Shown one piece after another: positions 1 through 5,066 of a stretch of 5,708 bases of DNA. The stretch is from CAZEFK01 sp964511405 (GTDB lineage Bacteria; Pseudomonadota; Alphaproteobacteria; Elsterales; Elsteraceae), in assembly GCA_964511405.1 (NCBI GenBank), contig CAZEFK010000315.1, forward strand, positions 1-5,708. Reading direction: 5' to 3'. Made by a program: the position numbers and the translations under genes. Below the pieces are notes generated by a model. The model searched no databases. It had not been told where the DNA came from and saw only the letters and a list, made by a program, of their open reading frames with translations. Position 1 is the first letter of the stretch. Each line of letters begins with the position of its first letter.

Positions 1-1221
1 GCGCGCCTGGGTGCCGGCGGCGGTCGCGGCCAGGCTGTCGGCCGTGCGCTTGACGCCGCCCGCCGTGGCCGACACGCCGTCGGCGGTATCGATGATGGCG
101 GTCTCGAACTCCGCCTCCAGTGCGGCCTGGCGGGTGATGCGGGTCCACGTCACCATCGCCCCGACCGGCGTCCCGGCAGGGTCGCGGATGGCGCTGGCCG
201 CGAGGTCGAACCGCTCCCGGCCGATCCCGGCCTTGCCGGCCCAGGGCAGCCGCCCCGGATCGGCGAGCGCCGCCGCCAGGCCGTCGACCGCCGCCAGCGC
301 CGCCGCCGCCGACAGGCCCAGCTCCGCCGCCAAGGCCGCCATGGCGCCATTGGCATAGCGCACGGCGCCCGCCGCCGTGGTCATGACCACCGGCAGCGGC
401 ATGGTATCGACCATCTGCTTCAGCGCGAACGCCTCGGCCGCGCTGTCGCGGAGCTGGTTGGCGGCGCGGGCGAGGTCGCCGAGCTCGTCGCGCTGGGTGA
501 CGGCCAGCGGCGGCTGGCTGACATCGCCCTGGGCGATCTGGCGCAGCGCGGCGATGGCGCGGCCCAGGGGCAGCAGCAGCGACCGGCGCACCAGGAGGGC
601 CGCGGCCAGCGTACCGCCCAGGATCCCCGCCACCGCGATGCCCAGGATGGCGCGCACGGTCAGGGCATGGATTCGCTGCAGCTCGCCCCGGGCCTGGCGG
701 GCCCGCGCCTCGCGCGGCGCGATGAAGCTGCGCACCTGGTTGGCGAAGTCGATCCGGGTGCCGCGGTTGGCGGCGCTCTCGCCGAAGCTGCGCGCGCCGG
801 CGATGTCGCCGTCGCGCGCCATCTCGACCAGGTGCGTCCGCTTGGCCACCAGGTCGTCGGCCATGGCCTTGAACGGCGCGAGGGCGGCGCGGTCGTCGCC
901 CTCGGCCCGGGCCAGCAGTTCGTCGAACAGCTGGCCGACCCGGGCCGAATTCTGCAGCACCGCGGGCGCGAACTTCTCGACCTCGGCGCGGTCGTGCGAC
1001 AGGTAGATGCCGCGGCTGTCCATGACCACGGCGTTGACCAGCGTCATGGCGCGCTCGGTCACCATGGTCTGCAGGTCGATGCGCGCGATCTCGTCGACGC
1101 GCGCGCGATAACCGTCGAGAGCGGCCACCGCGCTCACCGCGACAGCCGCGCCCACGGCCGCCAGCAGCGCCACGATCAGATAGATCTTGAGCGACAGCGG
1201 CAGCTTCGTCAGGCGGATCAT
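1..1221 (-). CDS. Methyl-accepting chemotaxis protein (HAMP, PAS), 3' end outside window
   Basis: Transmembrane chemoreceptor that would pass a periplasmic or cytoplasmic signal to the CheA/CheW array. The 407 visible codons are open to the left edge, so the C-terminal signalling hairpin is missing. In order: a TM1 helix (about residues 12-35); a helical periplasmic sensor of four-helix-bundle type (about 36-187); TM2 (about 188-211); a HAMP domain (about 209-260) with its Pro218 and the RDELGDLARAANQL stretch; a PAS-like domain (about 268-370, with VDTMPLPVVM and YANGAM); and the beginning of the MCP signalling helices (ETAIIDTADGVSATAGGVK). The start is ATG at 1221-1219, preceded by a strong AAGGAGG at 1229-1235 with 7-nt spacing. 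It lies 60 bp downstream of the GST gene on the same strand, but a palindrome sits between them. The ligand cannot be inferred. The family call is firm, although the methylation and CheA-contact regions are not in view. Confidence 0.92.
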   Translation of the reverse strand, partial: MIRLTKLPLSLKIYLIVALLAAVGAAVAVSAVAALDGYRARVDEIARIDLQTMVTERAMTLVNAVVMDSRGIYLSHDRAEVEKFAPAVLQNSARVGQLFDELLARAEGDDRAALAPFKAMADDLVAKRTHLVEMARDGDIAGARSFGESAANRGTRIDFANQVRSFIAPREARARQARGELQRIHALTVRAILGIAVAGILGGTLAAALLVRRSLLLPLGRAIAALRQIAQGDVSQPPLAVTQRDELGDLARAANQLRDSAAEAFALKQMVDTMPLPVVMTTAAGAVRYANGAMAALAAELGLSAAAALAAVDGLAAALADPGRLPWAGKAGIGRERFDLAASAIRDPAGTPVGAMVTWTRITRQAALEAEFETAIIDTADGVSATAGGVKRTADSLAATAAGTQAR

Positions 1222-1236
1222 CCCCGGTCCTCCTTC

Positions 1237-1253
1237 ATCCTGCGCCGCAGGAT
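1237..1253. repeat. 17-bp perfect palindrome upstream of the MCP gene
   Basis: ATCCTGCG and CGCAGGAT form an 8-bp perfect inverted repeat around one central base. It begins one base upstream of the Shine-Dalgarno (1229-1235) of the chemoreceptor gene and lies in the 61-bp gap after the GST stop. As RNA it would form a short hairpin (ATCCTGC, 3-nt loop, GCAGGAT) right next to the ribosome binding site. It could be a regulator's operator, a translation-modulating hairpin or a weak terminator for the GST transcript. There is no T-run after it on either strand, so an intrinsic terminator is the least likely. The structure is directly visible; the function is inferred. Confidence 0.5.
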
Positions 1254-1282
1254 AGGAGACCGGCGGATAACAGGACGTTACG

Positions 1283-1933
1283 TTACCGGAAGATCGGCAC
1301 CGGCAGGCCGGTGTCGCGCAGGAACGCCACCATGGCGCCGTGGACGGCCGCCACCGCCGGCCGGGCCTCGATCCGCTCGCGCCAGGCCATCAGCCGCGGC
1401 CACGCCGCGGACATCGGCACGTCCCAGCGCGCGGCGAAGAATTGGGCCATGAAGGTCGCGATGTCGGCATAGCCGTAGGCGCCGCCCAGGTAATCGCGGT
1501 CGGCCAGCCGGCGCTCCAGGGCGTCGTAGCAGGCCTGGATCGTGCGCTGCGCCTGCTGCCAGTCCGGAGTCTCCCGGATCCGGCCCAGGCCCATCAGCCG
1601 GACCACCGGCGGGAACAGCACCTCGTCGGACTTCAGCTCCCACAGCCGGGCCTCGGCCCGCGCCGCGGGATCGGCCGGCCACAGCGCGGGCTCCGGCCAG
1701 CGATGCTCGAGATAGTCGAAGATCTGGGTCGAATCGAAGATCTCGACACTGCCATCGACCAGCACCGGCACCTGGGCCTTCGGATTGATGCGCAGCACCT
1801 CGGGATGCTTGGGCGCGTAATTGTGATCGCGGTCGAACGGCACCATCTCGAGATCGAACGGCACGCCCTTCTCGCGCACGGCGATCTCGGCCTTGGCACC
1901 GAACATGCTGAGCGGACCGGAATAGAGCTTCAT
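1283..1933 (-). CDS. Glutathione S-transferase family protein
   Basis: Cytosolic GST-fold protein of 216 aa, the usual length for the family, expected to bind glutathione and conjugate or reduce small electrophiles. The thioredoxin-like N-terminal domain spans about 1-80: it starts MKLYSGPLSMFGAK, where Ser5 or Ser9 would be the candidate catalytic hydroxyl, has the cis-proline loop PKAQVPVLVDG (Pro56), and continues with EIFDSTQIFDYLE, whose Asp67-Ser68 matches the Glu/Gln-Ser pair that holds the glutathione gamma-glutamyl group. The all-helical C-terminal domain spans about 90-205 and carries the N-capping motif DYLGGAYGYADIATF (Asp157). The start ATG at 1933-1931 has AGGAGGT at 1940-1946, spacing 6 nt. 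It follows the methyltransferase-like gene by 64 bp on the same strand. The substrate is unknown. SspA-type or dehalogenase-like roles are possible but nothing specific supports them. Confidence 0.9.
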   Translation of the reverse strand: MKLYSGPLSMFGAKAEIAVREKGVPFDLEMVPFDRDHNYAPKHPEVLRINPKAQVPVLVDGSVEIFDSTQIFDYLEHRWPEPALWPADPAARAEARLWELKSDEVLFPPVVRLMGLGRIRETPDWQQAQRTIQACYDALERRLADRDYLGGAYGYADIATFMAQFFAARWDVPMSAAWPRLMAWRERIEARPAVAAVHGAMVAFLRDTGLPVPIFR

Positions 1934-1997
1934 CGGCTGACCTCCTGTGGTTGGATGGCCAGGGTGACGGCGAAAGCCTGCCAGGCCGCGTCAGGTT

Positions 1998-2543
1998 TCA
2001 GGCCGCCTCGCTGCGCATCCTCGAGTACCCGGCGAACCGTGCGCGCATCGCCCGCTCTTCCTGGCGGATGCGGATGGCGAGCGGCACCAGGTAGAGCGGC
2101 AGGCCCACCGCCAGCGTCCAGACGGCATGCAGGGCCAAGGCGAATCCCGCCAGCTCCGGCAGGATGTTCAGGACGTAGTTGGGGTGCCGCACCCAGCGGA
2201 ACAGCGGATGCGTGACCAGGACGTGGTCGCGGGCGATCAGCAGCTTGACCGTCCACAGCCGCCCCAGCAGCCGCACCACCCACAGCAGCGCCAGGGCGCC
2301 GGCCGCGTAGAGCGCCAGGCCGGCGACCGTGACCGCGTCGACCGGCACCTGATGCAGACTGCCTTCGACGATGGCGGCGGCATAATAGGCGACATGGGCC
2401 GCCACCAGCAGGCGCGAGGTGCCGGCCCCCAGCTCGATCGCGCCGTCCCGCTTCAGCGCCCGCTCATGGCGCCGCGATACCGCCAACAGGGCGATCCGGA
2501 ACAGGGCGGCGGCCGCGACGAAGACGGCAAGCGGCAGAGTCAT
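1998..2543 (-). CDS. Isoprenylcysteine carboxyl methyltransferase (ICMT)-like membrane protein
   Basis: Integral membrane protein of 181 aa with hydrophobic segments near residues 2-22, 44-60, 72-91 and 126-156. The hallmark is HPLFRWVRHPNYVLN (112-126): the RHPNY core is the S-adenosylmethionine-binding signature shared by ICMT and PEMT-like methyltransferases. It is followed by the C-terminal RIRQEERAMRARFAGY (158-173), whose paired Glu residues before an Arg and an FxxY-type end are also typical. Bacterial members methylate small or lipidic acceptors, for example phenolic lipids beside type III polyketide synthases. No such synthase is in view, so the acceptor is unknown. The start ATG at 2543-2541 lies 23 bp after the upstream stop and lacks a clear Shine-Dalgarno, suggesting translation coupled to the preceding gene. 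A longer reading from 2804 exists in this frame, but it would overlap the well-supported upstream gene and was not used. Confidence 0.82.
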   Translation of the reverse strand: MTLPLAVFVAAAALFRIALLAVSRRHERALKRDGAIELGAGTSRLLVAAHVAYYAAAIVEGSLHQVPVDAVTVAGLALYAAGALALLWVVRLLGRLWTVKLLIARDHVLVTHPLFRWVRHPNYVLNILPELAGFALALHAVWTLAVGLPLYLVPLAIRIRQEERAMRARFAGYSRMRSEAA

Positions 2544-2566
2544 TGGGCTTGGGGCATGGAGCAGGT

Positions 2567-3037
2567 CTATCCGGTTCGGGTGAAGTCCATCACCCAATTC
2601 CATTCCCAGTCCGTGCCGTCCAGCGAAAACGCCTGTTCCCAGCGGGCGGCGCCCGGCCCGAGGCGAGTCCAGCGATACCGGACCTTGACCGGCCGGCCAT
2701 CGTCGGTGTCGTCGCCGAAGAACTCGCCGCAGTCGCCCGTGAAGCCGCCGAGCACCGGGGGAAAAAGCTGACCGGTCAGGCTGTTGGCCCAATAGATCGA
2801 CCACCGCCGCCGGGCCGGGTCGAACAGCCGGACGGTGGCGCCGCGGAAGCCGCGGGTCGGGAACTCGACGTCATCGACATTGCCGAGGCCGCCCAGGAGC
2901 GGCCAGCAGCGCAGGGCGGACGGGAACTCGTCCCAGTCCTGGGATTGCGACCAGCGCCGCCGGAGCCGGCGGTTGACGCCGGTCCAGGCGCCGACCAGGA
3001 AGTCGAAGTCGTGCAGGTCGCCGGTGGGAGTGTGCAT
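2567..3037 (-). CDS. Conserved small protein, DUF1579-like (lipocalin-type barrel likely)
   Basis: Protein of 156 aa with no signal peptide or membrane segment, so probably cytoplasmic. The opening HDFDFLVGAWTGVNRRL (9-25) resembles the FDFLxGxW start of DUF1579 and related lipocalin-like families. The remainder alternates aromatic and charged residues as in a beta-barrel: TVRLFDPARRRWSIYWA, then GEFFGDD, and the tryptophan-rich end WEWNWVMDFTR. Such proteins are generally uncharacterised and often proposed to bind small ligands; I cannot assign a function. The start ATG at 3037-3035 has GGAGA at 3045-3049 with 7-nt spacing. It is the first gene after the divergent intergenic region shared with the Lrp-type regulator and leads the leftward cluster with the methyltransferase-like gene 23 bp behind it. 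The regulator may therefore also control it, though this is only an inference from position. Confidence 0.72.
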   Translation of the reverse strand: MHTPTGDLHDFDFLVGAWTGVNRRLRRRWSQSQDWDEFPSALRCWPLLGGLGNVDDVEFPTRGFRGATVRLFDPARRRWSIYWANSLTGQLFPPVLGGFTGDCGEFFGDDTDDGRPVKVRYRWTRLGPGAARWEQAFSLDGTDWEWNWVMDFTRTG

Positions 3038-3079
3038 CGCAGGGTCTCCGAATGTCGTCCGGCCCGACGCTAGCGGCGA

Positions 3080-3107
3080 TTGACTGTCAGCCGGCGTCAG
3101 CTATTCC
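3080..3107 (+). promoter_or_regulatory. Candidate promoter of the Lrp-type gene (possibly leaderless)
   Basis: TTGACT (3080-3085) matches five of six bases of a -35 element. A 16-bp spacer follows, then TATTCC (3102-3107), a weak -10 match with three of six bases. A start site six to seven bases after the -10 would fall on or next to the ATG at 3114, giving an mRNA with no leader. This agrees with the lack of a correctly spaced Shine-Dalgarno before that ATG. The weak -10 makes this tentative. Confidence 0.35.
3086..3101. promoter_or_regulatory. GTCAGC direct repeat, candidate Lrp-type operator
   Basis: GTCAGC occurs at 3086-3091 and again at 3096-3101, exactly 10 bp apart, so on the same face of the helix. 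The pair lies between the proposed -35 and -10 elements of the regulator gene, inside a 76-bp divergent intergenic region. Lrp/AsnC proteins commonly bind repeated sites in their own divergent promoter and autoregulate. The repeat is seen; the regulatory role is inferred. Confidence 0.35.
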
Positions 3108-3113
3108 AGGCGG

Positions 3114-3590
3114 ATGATCGACGCCATCGACCGCCGCATCCTGGACATCCTGCAGCTCGACGGGCGCATCGCCGCCGTCGAGCTGGCCGACCGCATCGGC
3201 CTGTCGCCGTCCTCGACCGGCGAGCGCCTGCGCCGCCTGCAGAAGGACGGCTTCATCGCCGGCTACGGCGCGCGCCTGGACCCGCACAAGCTGGGTCTCG
3301 GCTTCCTGGTGTTCGTCGAAGTGCTGCTGGACAAGACCACGCCCGACGTCTTCGACCGCTTCGCCGCGGCCGTTCGGCGGGCGCCCGAGGTGCTGGAATG
3401 CCACATGGTCGCCGGCGGCTTCGACTATCTGGTCAAGGCGCGCCTGCCCGACATGAAGGCCTACCGCGCCTTCCTGGGCGACGTGCTGCTGGCCCTGCCC
3501 GGCGTGCGCGAGACCCGCAGCTACGCCGTGATGGAGGAGGTCAAGAGCGACGCGCCGCTGCCGGTCGGACGCGGCGCGCCGGGCGGATAG
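3114..3590 (+). CDS. putR: Lrp/AsnC-family regulator, PutR-like (proline utilisation)
   Basis: DNA-binding regulator of 158 aa. The N-terminal helix-turn-helix (about 5-50) includes DRRILDILQLDGRIAAVELA, the recognition segment GLSPSSTGERLRRLQKDGFI, and the Tyr51-Leu55-Asp56 linker. The RAM ligand-binding/oligomerisation domain (about 62-145) has LVFVEVLLDKTTPDVFDRF, ECHMVAGGFDYLVKARLPDM (the G-x-x-D-Y effector turn at 101-105) and LPGVRETRSYAVMEEVK. The TTPDVF, ECH and VMEEVK stretches are what I recall from alphaproteobacterial PutR, the activator of putA that responds to proline. The nearby putA supports this, though here the two genes are convergent rather than the usual divergent pair. 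BkdR or a general Lrp paralogue is the alternative. ATG 3114 is the only ATG, GTG or TTG start before the upstream in-frame stop at 3081. The purine-rich AGGCGG abuts it too closely to act as a normal Shine-Dalgarno. Confidence 0.85.
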   Translation: MIDAIDRRILDILQLDGRIAAVELADRIGLSPSSTGERLRRLQKDGFIAGYGARLDPHKLGLGFLVFVEVLLDKTTPDVFDRFAAAVRRAPEVLECHMVAGGFDYLVKARLPDMKAYRAFLGDVLLALPGVRETRSYAVMEEVKSDAPLPVGRGAPGG

Positions 3591-3595
3591 CCATG

Positions 3596-3641
3596 GGCAA
3601 TGGCCAGGAGCTGGGCGCGATGTTTGGCAATGGCGAGCTGG
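3596..3641 (+). repeat. Imperfect tandem duplication giving two candidate plsY starts
   Basis: GGCAATGGC plus GAGCTGG occurs at 3596-3614 (with CAG inserted between the two blocks) and again at 3626-3641 without the insert. Each copy follows an in-frame ATG, at 3593 and 3620, so the protein would begin MGNGQEL or MFGNGEL. It may be a small local duplication at the junction between the G+C-rich regulator and the lower-G+C acyltransferase body. Confidence 0.5.
3606..3610 (+). promoter_or_regulatory. Shine-Dalgarno favouring the 3620 start of plsY
   Basis: AGGAG lies 9 nt upstream of ATG 3620. The alternative ATG 3593, two bases after the regulator's stop, has only the GGGCGG at 3581-3586 (6-nt spacing) in front of it. 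The better ribosome binding site decides for 3620, but a coupled start at 3593 cannot be excluded. Confidence 0.5.
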
Positions 3642-4270
3642 TCACGGTCTCCGTGGCCCTGGCTTTGGGCTACCTCTTGGGCAGCCTGAACACATCAATA
3701 ATTGTCGGGAAACTGTACGGCAAGGACATAAGCCGCCATGGAAGCAAAAGCGCAGGACTTACCAATACCCTGAGGGTTCTGGGGAAAACCGCTGCGGCGT
3801 TCGTTCTGGCCGGGGACATACTGAAGGGCGCAATTGCCTGCGTTATCGGATTGCGTCTCGGCGTTTATGTCTATTCGGGAGAATCGGCAGAGTGCGTAAG
3901 CCTGTTAGCGGCCGGCGCAGGAGCAGTCATGGGGCATAATTGGCCGGTCTATTTCGGATTCAAAGGCGGCAAGGGCGCCCTCACCGCCGCGACCGTGATG
4001 TTCGTGCTAAACTGGGTCACGACCCTCATCTGCCTCGGCTTATTTCTGGCAATAGTAACTCTGACCCGCTATGTTTCGTTGGGCACGATATGCGCCACTC
4101 TGTTATTTGTTGCCCTGTCATTCATATCTGGTTTTGGCGGGACTATTTATTTCAATATATTTTCGTGCTTGGTGGCGCTTACTATAATTTTCAAGCACAA
4201 AGGAAACATACAGAGGCTAATTTTAGGGACAGAAAATAAACTGACGCTCTTTCGCAATTCGAATGGGTAG
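3620..4270 (+). CDS. plsY: PlsY-type glycerol-3-phosphate acyltransferase, atypical and likely foreign
   Basis: Membrane enzyme that would transfer an acyl group from acyl-phosphate to glycerol-3-phosphate, the first step of phospholipid synthesis. At 216 aa (225 if started at 3593) it is full length. Hydrophobic spans lie near 6-28, 56-83, 92-110, 122-150 and 153-192. Motif 1 is GSKSAGLTNTLRVLG (41-55): the essential Ser42 and Arg52 are kept, but the usual GSGN has become GSKS. Motif 2, GHNWPVYFGFKGGKG (105-119), is intact. The RYVSLG turn (150-155) and motif 3, FKHKGNIQRLILGTENK (191-207, His193 and Asn196), are present. The TNTLRVLGK wording reminds me of Firmicutes enzymes. G+C is about 51% across the body, against about 70% in the flanks, with many TAT, ATA and TTT codons. 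It closely follows the regulator (29-bp gap) and may be read from that promoter. It may be an extra copy beside a housekeeping plsY elsewhere. Confidence 0.88.
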   Translation: MFGNGELVTVSVALALGYLLGSLNTSIIVGKLYGKDISRHGSKSAGLTNTLRVLGKTAAAFVLAGDILKGAIACVIGLRLGVYVYSGESAECVSLLAAGAGAVMGHNWPVYFGFKGGKGALTAATVMFVLNWVTTLICLGLFLAIVTLTRYVSLGTICATLLFVALSFISGFGGTIYFNIFSCLVALTIIFKHKGNIQRLILGTENKLTLFRNSNG

Positions 4271-4284
4271 AAAGGTATTGAGGC

Positions 4285-4402
4285 TAGGCGCGTTGGGTCG
4301 CAGCGGCGCCAGGCCGAGCACGAGGTGAAGCCCGACCGTCGGCGGCGCCCCGCGCCTGTTGTAGGTCTCGACAACAGCGGTGATCGTTGGCAACATCACC
4401 AA
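4285..4402 (-). pseudogene. Possible remnant of a gene 3' end (methyltransferase-like?)
   Basis: On the minus strand, 4402 to about 4285 reads VMLPTITAVVETYNRRGAPP and continues TVGLHLVLGLAPLRPNAPS, with G+C-rich codons, before running into the low-G+C antisense of plsY. The VVETYNRRGAPPTVGLHLVLG wording reminds me of the C-terminal region of some SAM-dependent methyltransferases, but this is from memory and the match is short. If real, the piece is truncated at both ends, by the plsY segment on one side and the toxin gene on the other. It may equally be noncoding leader DNA of the toxin-antitoxin operon. Confidence 0.2.
4356..4377. promoter_or_regulatory. Inverted repeat upstream of toxin-antitoxin genes, candidate operator
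   Basis: CTGTTGT (4356-4362) and ACAACAG (4371-4377) are perfect 7-bp inverted arms separated by 8 bp, ending 26 bp before the toxin start at 4404. A 22-bp dyad suits a dimeric winged-helix protein, and toxin-antitoxin operons are typically autorepressed by their DNA-binding antitoxin. No convincing -35/-10 pair is visible beside it. It lies inside the possible gene remnant, so the symmetry could be accidental. Confidence 0.4.
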
Positions 4403-4403
4403 C

Positions 4404-4715
4404 ATGAAGGCACGCTTGCTGCTGGACCGGCGCGTGATCCTGTCGCCGGTGGCCTTTGTCGAGCTGGTGCTGTGGCACGTGCCGACGCCCGTCCCGGGCA
4501 GCGCCCACGCTTACAAGTACCGGCTGGCGCTGGTGGTGCGTGGAGAGTGCGTGCTGCGCTACGACAATGAGGCTGGCAAGGGCGGGCACGTGCATATCGG
4601 GGACGCGGAGCGGCCGTACCACTTCACCGGCGCGGAACGGCTGCTCGATGACTTCATGACCGAAGTGAGGACCTGGCTCGATGAACATCGTGACCCTGGA
4701 TCTGGCGACGCTTGA
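4404..4715 (+). CDS. tumE: TumE-family toxin (DUF6516) of a type II-like toxin-antitoxin pair
   Basis: Small soluble protein of 103 aa with the layout of TumE/DUF6516 proteins. It opens with a strand-rich MKARLLLDRRVILSP, then VELVLWHVPTPVPGSAHAYK, where the P-x-P-V-P-G-S-x-H-x-Y-K-Y-R pattern is characteristic. Next come CVLRYDNEAGKGGHVHIGD (49-67), with the signature YDNE, GKG and HxH residues, and a C-terminal PYHFTGAERLLDDFMTEV (71-88). The conserved polar cluster is the likely active or binding site. I do not know its target. ATG 4404 is chosen because family members begin MKAxLL; an upstream GTG at 4380 would add eight residues (MIVGNITN). Neither start has a good Shine-Dalgarno, which may keep toxin expression low. 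The last 35 bp overlap the partner gene, so the two are translationally linked. The toxin comes first, the reverse of the classical order. Confidence 0.82.
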   Translation: MKARLLLDRRVILSPVAFVELVLWHVPTPVPGSAHAYKYRLALVVRGECVLRYDNEAGKGGHVHIGDAERPYHFTGAERLLDDFMTEVRTWLDEHRDPGSGDA

Positions 4716-5028
4716 GGACGGCCTGGCGGCCGTGAAGGCGGCGTGGGACAGCGGCGAGGCTGAGGCCAGCGCGCGCATCAGCTTCGCGGCCCCTGAACTG
4801 CTCTGGCGCGTGCTGACGGCCAAGCGGTGGGATCTGCTGAAGGCCATGACCGGTCAGGGCCCGATGTCGCTGCGCGAAGCGGCGCGACGCGTCGGCCGAG
4901 ACGTCAAGGGCGTGCATGGCGATGCCCATGCGCTGCTGAACGCCGGCATCCTGCGGCGGGCACCGGGCGGCGCGATCGAATTTCCGTTCGATGCCGTGCA
5001 CGTCGACTTCCTGCTCCGGGCCGCCTGA
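4681..5028 (+). CDS. tumA: Winged-helix DNA-binding antitoxin partner (HVO_A0114/TumA-like)
   Basis: Protein of 115 aa, probably the antitoxin and autorepressor of the module. After an N-terminal segment (1-35), which may be the toxin-neutralising arm, a winged helix-turn-helix spans about 37-105: APELLWRVLTAKRWDLLKAM, then PMSLREAARRVGRDVKGVHG (helix-turn-recognition helix) and DAHALLNAGILRRAPGGAIE (last helix and wing). This arrangement matches the HVO_A0114-type regulators that I recall being encoded directly after TumE-family proteins. ATG 4681 lies 35 bp inside the toxin gene, with GTGAGG (4665-4670) as a Shine-Dalgarno about 10 nt upstream. Overlap of this kind usually couples translation so that antitoxin is made with each toxin. 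The stop is 38 bp from the convergent putA stop. The DNA-binding fold is well supported; the antitoxin role rests on the pairing. Confidence 0.8.
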   Translation: MNIVTLDLATLEDGLAAVKAAWDSGEAEASARISFAAPELLWRVLTAKRWDLLKAMTGQGPMSLREAARRVGRDVKGVHGDAHALLNAGILRRAPGGAIEFPFDAVHVDFLLRAA

Positions 5029-5066
5029 ACGCTGCCCAGCATGAGGTGCCGGGTCGGCGCCGCCCG

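Larger units (their letters stand above)
3593..5028. other. Accessory insert between putR-like and putA genes
   Basis: Between the stops of the PutR-like gene (3590) and putA (5067) lie a low-G+C plsY, a 133-bp G+C-rich gap with a possible gene remnant, and a toxin-antitoxin pair. The composition jumps from about 70% down to about 51% and back within a few dozen bases at the plsY stop. This looks like successive acquisitions at one site. I see no integrase, transposase, flanking direct repeat or tRNA, so no specific mobile element can be named. The outer limits are approximate, and the first 60-70 bp of plsY are still G+C rich. Confidence 0.4.

Noticed and set aside
1..360. Alanine-rich repeats in the left-end frames as a repeat protein or low-complexity gene
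   Set aside because: In the minus-strand chemoreceptor frame this is the PAS-like domain and the start of the signalling helices; the GCC/GGC runs are just alanine codons.
667..1452. Long plus-strand open frame across the chemoreceptor and GST genes
   Set aside because: It is rich in Arg, Gln, His and Gly with no domain, and it is antisense to two well-supported proteins; long antisense frames are common in G+C-rich DNA.
1340..2215. Plus-strand 291-codon open frame
   Set aside because: Antisense to the GST and methyltransferase-like genes, low-complexity composition and no recognisable family.
2540..2557. Five-codon minus-strand mini-frame whose TGA overlaps the methyltransferase-like ATG
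   Set aside because: It could couple translation, but it has no Shine-Dalgarno and such a short frame is expected by chance.
2544..2804. Extended start of the methyltransferase-like gene at 2804
   Set aside because: The extra 87 residues have no membrane or family character and overlap the DUF1579-like gene; ATG 2543 gives the family's normal length.
2127..3073. Plus-strand open frames opposite the methyltransferase-like and DUF1579-like genes
   Set aside because: Q/R/P-rich shadow translations; the minus-strand readings carry the RHPNY motif and the FDFLVGAW motif.
3080..3619. N-terminal extension of plsY back to 3080 in the same frame
   Set aside because: It would overlap the entire Lrp-type gene in another frame and translates to Arg/Pro/Ala-rich sequence; PlsY homology starts after about 3620.
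3593..5028. Named insertion sequence, integron or phage element
   Set aside because: No transposase, integrase, terminal inverted repeat or target duplication was found around the accessory genes.
5029..5066. G+C-rich hairpin between the antitoxin and putA stops as a bidirectional terminator
   Set aside because: The possible stem (CGGG with CCCG) is only four clean pairs, with mismatches further in and no T-run on either strand.
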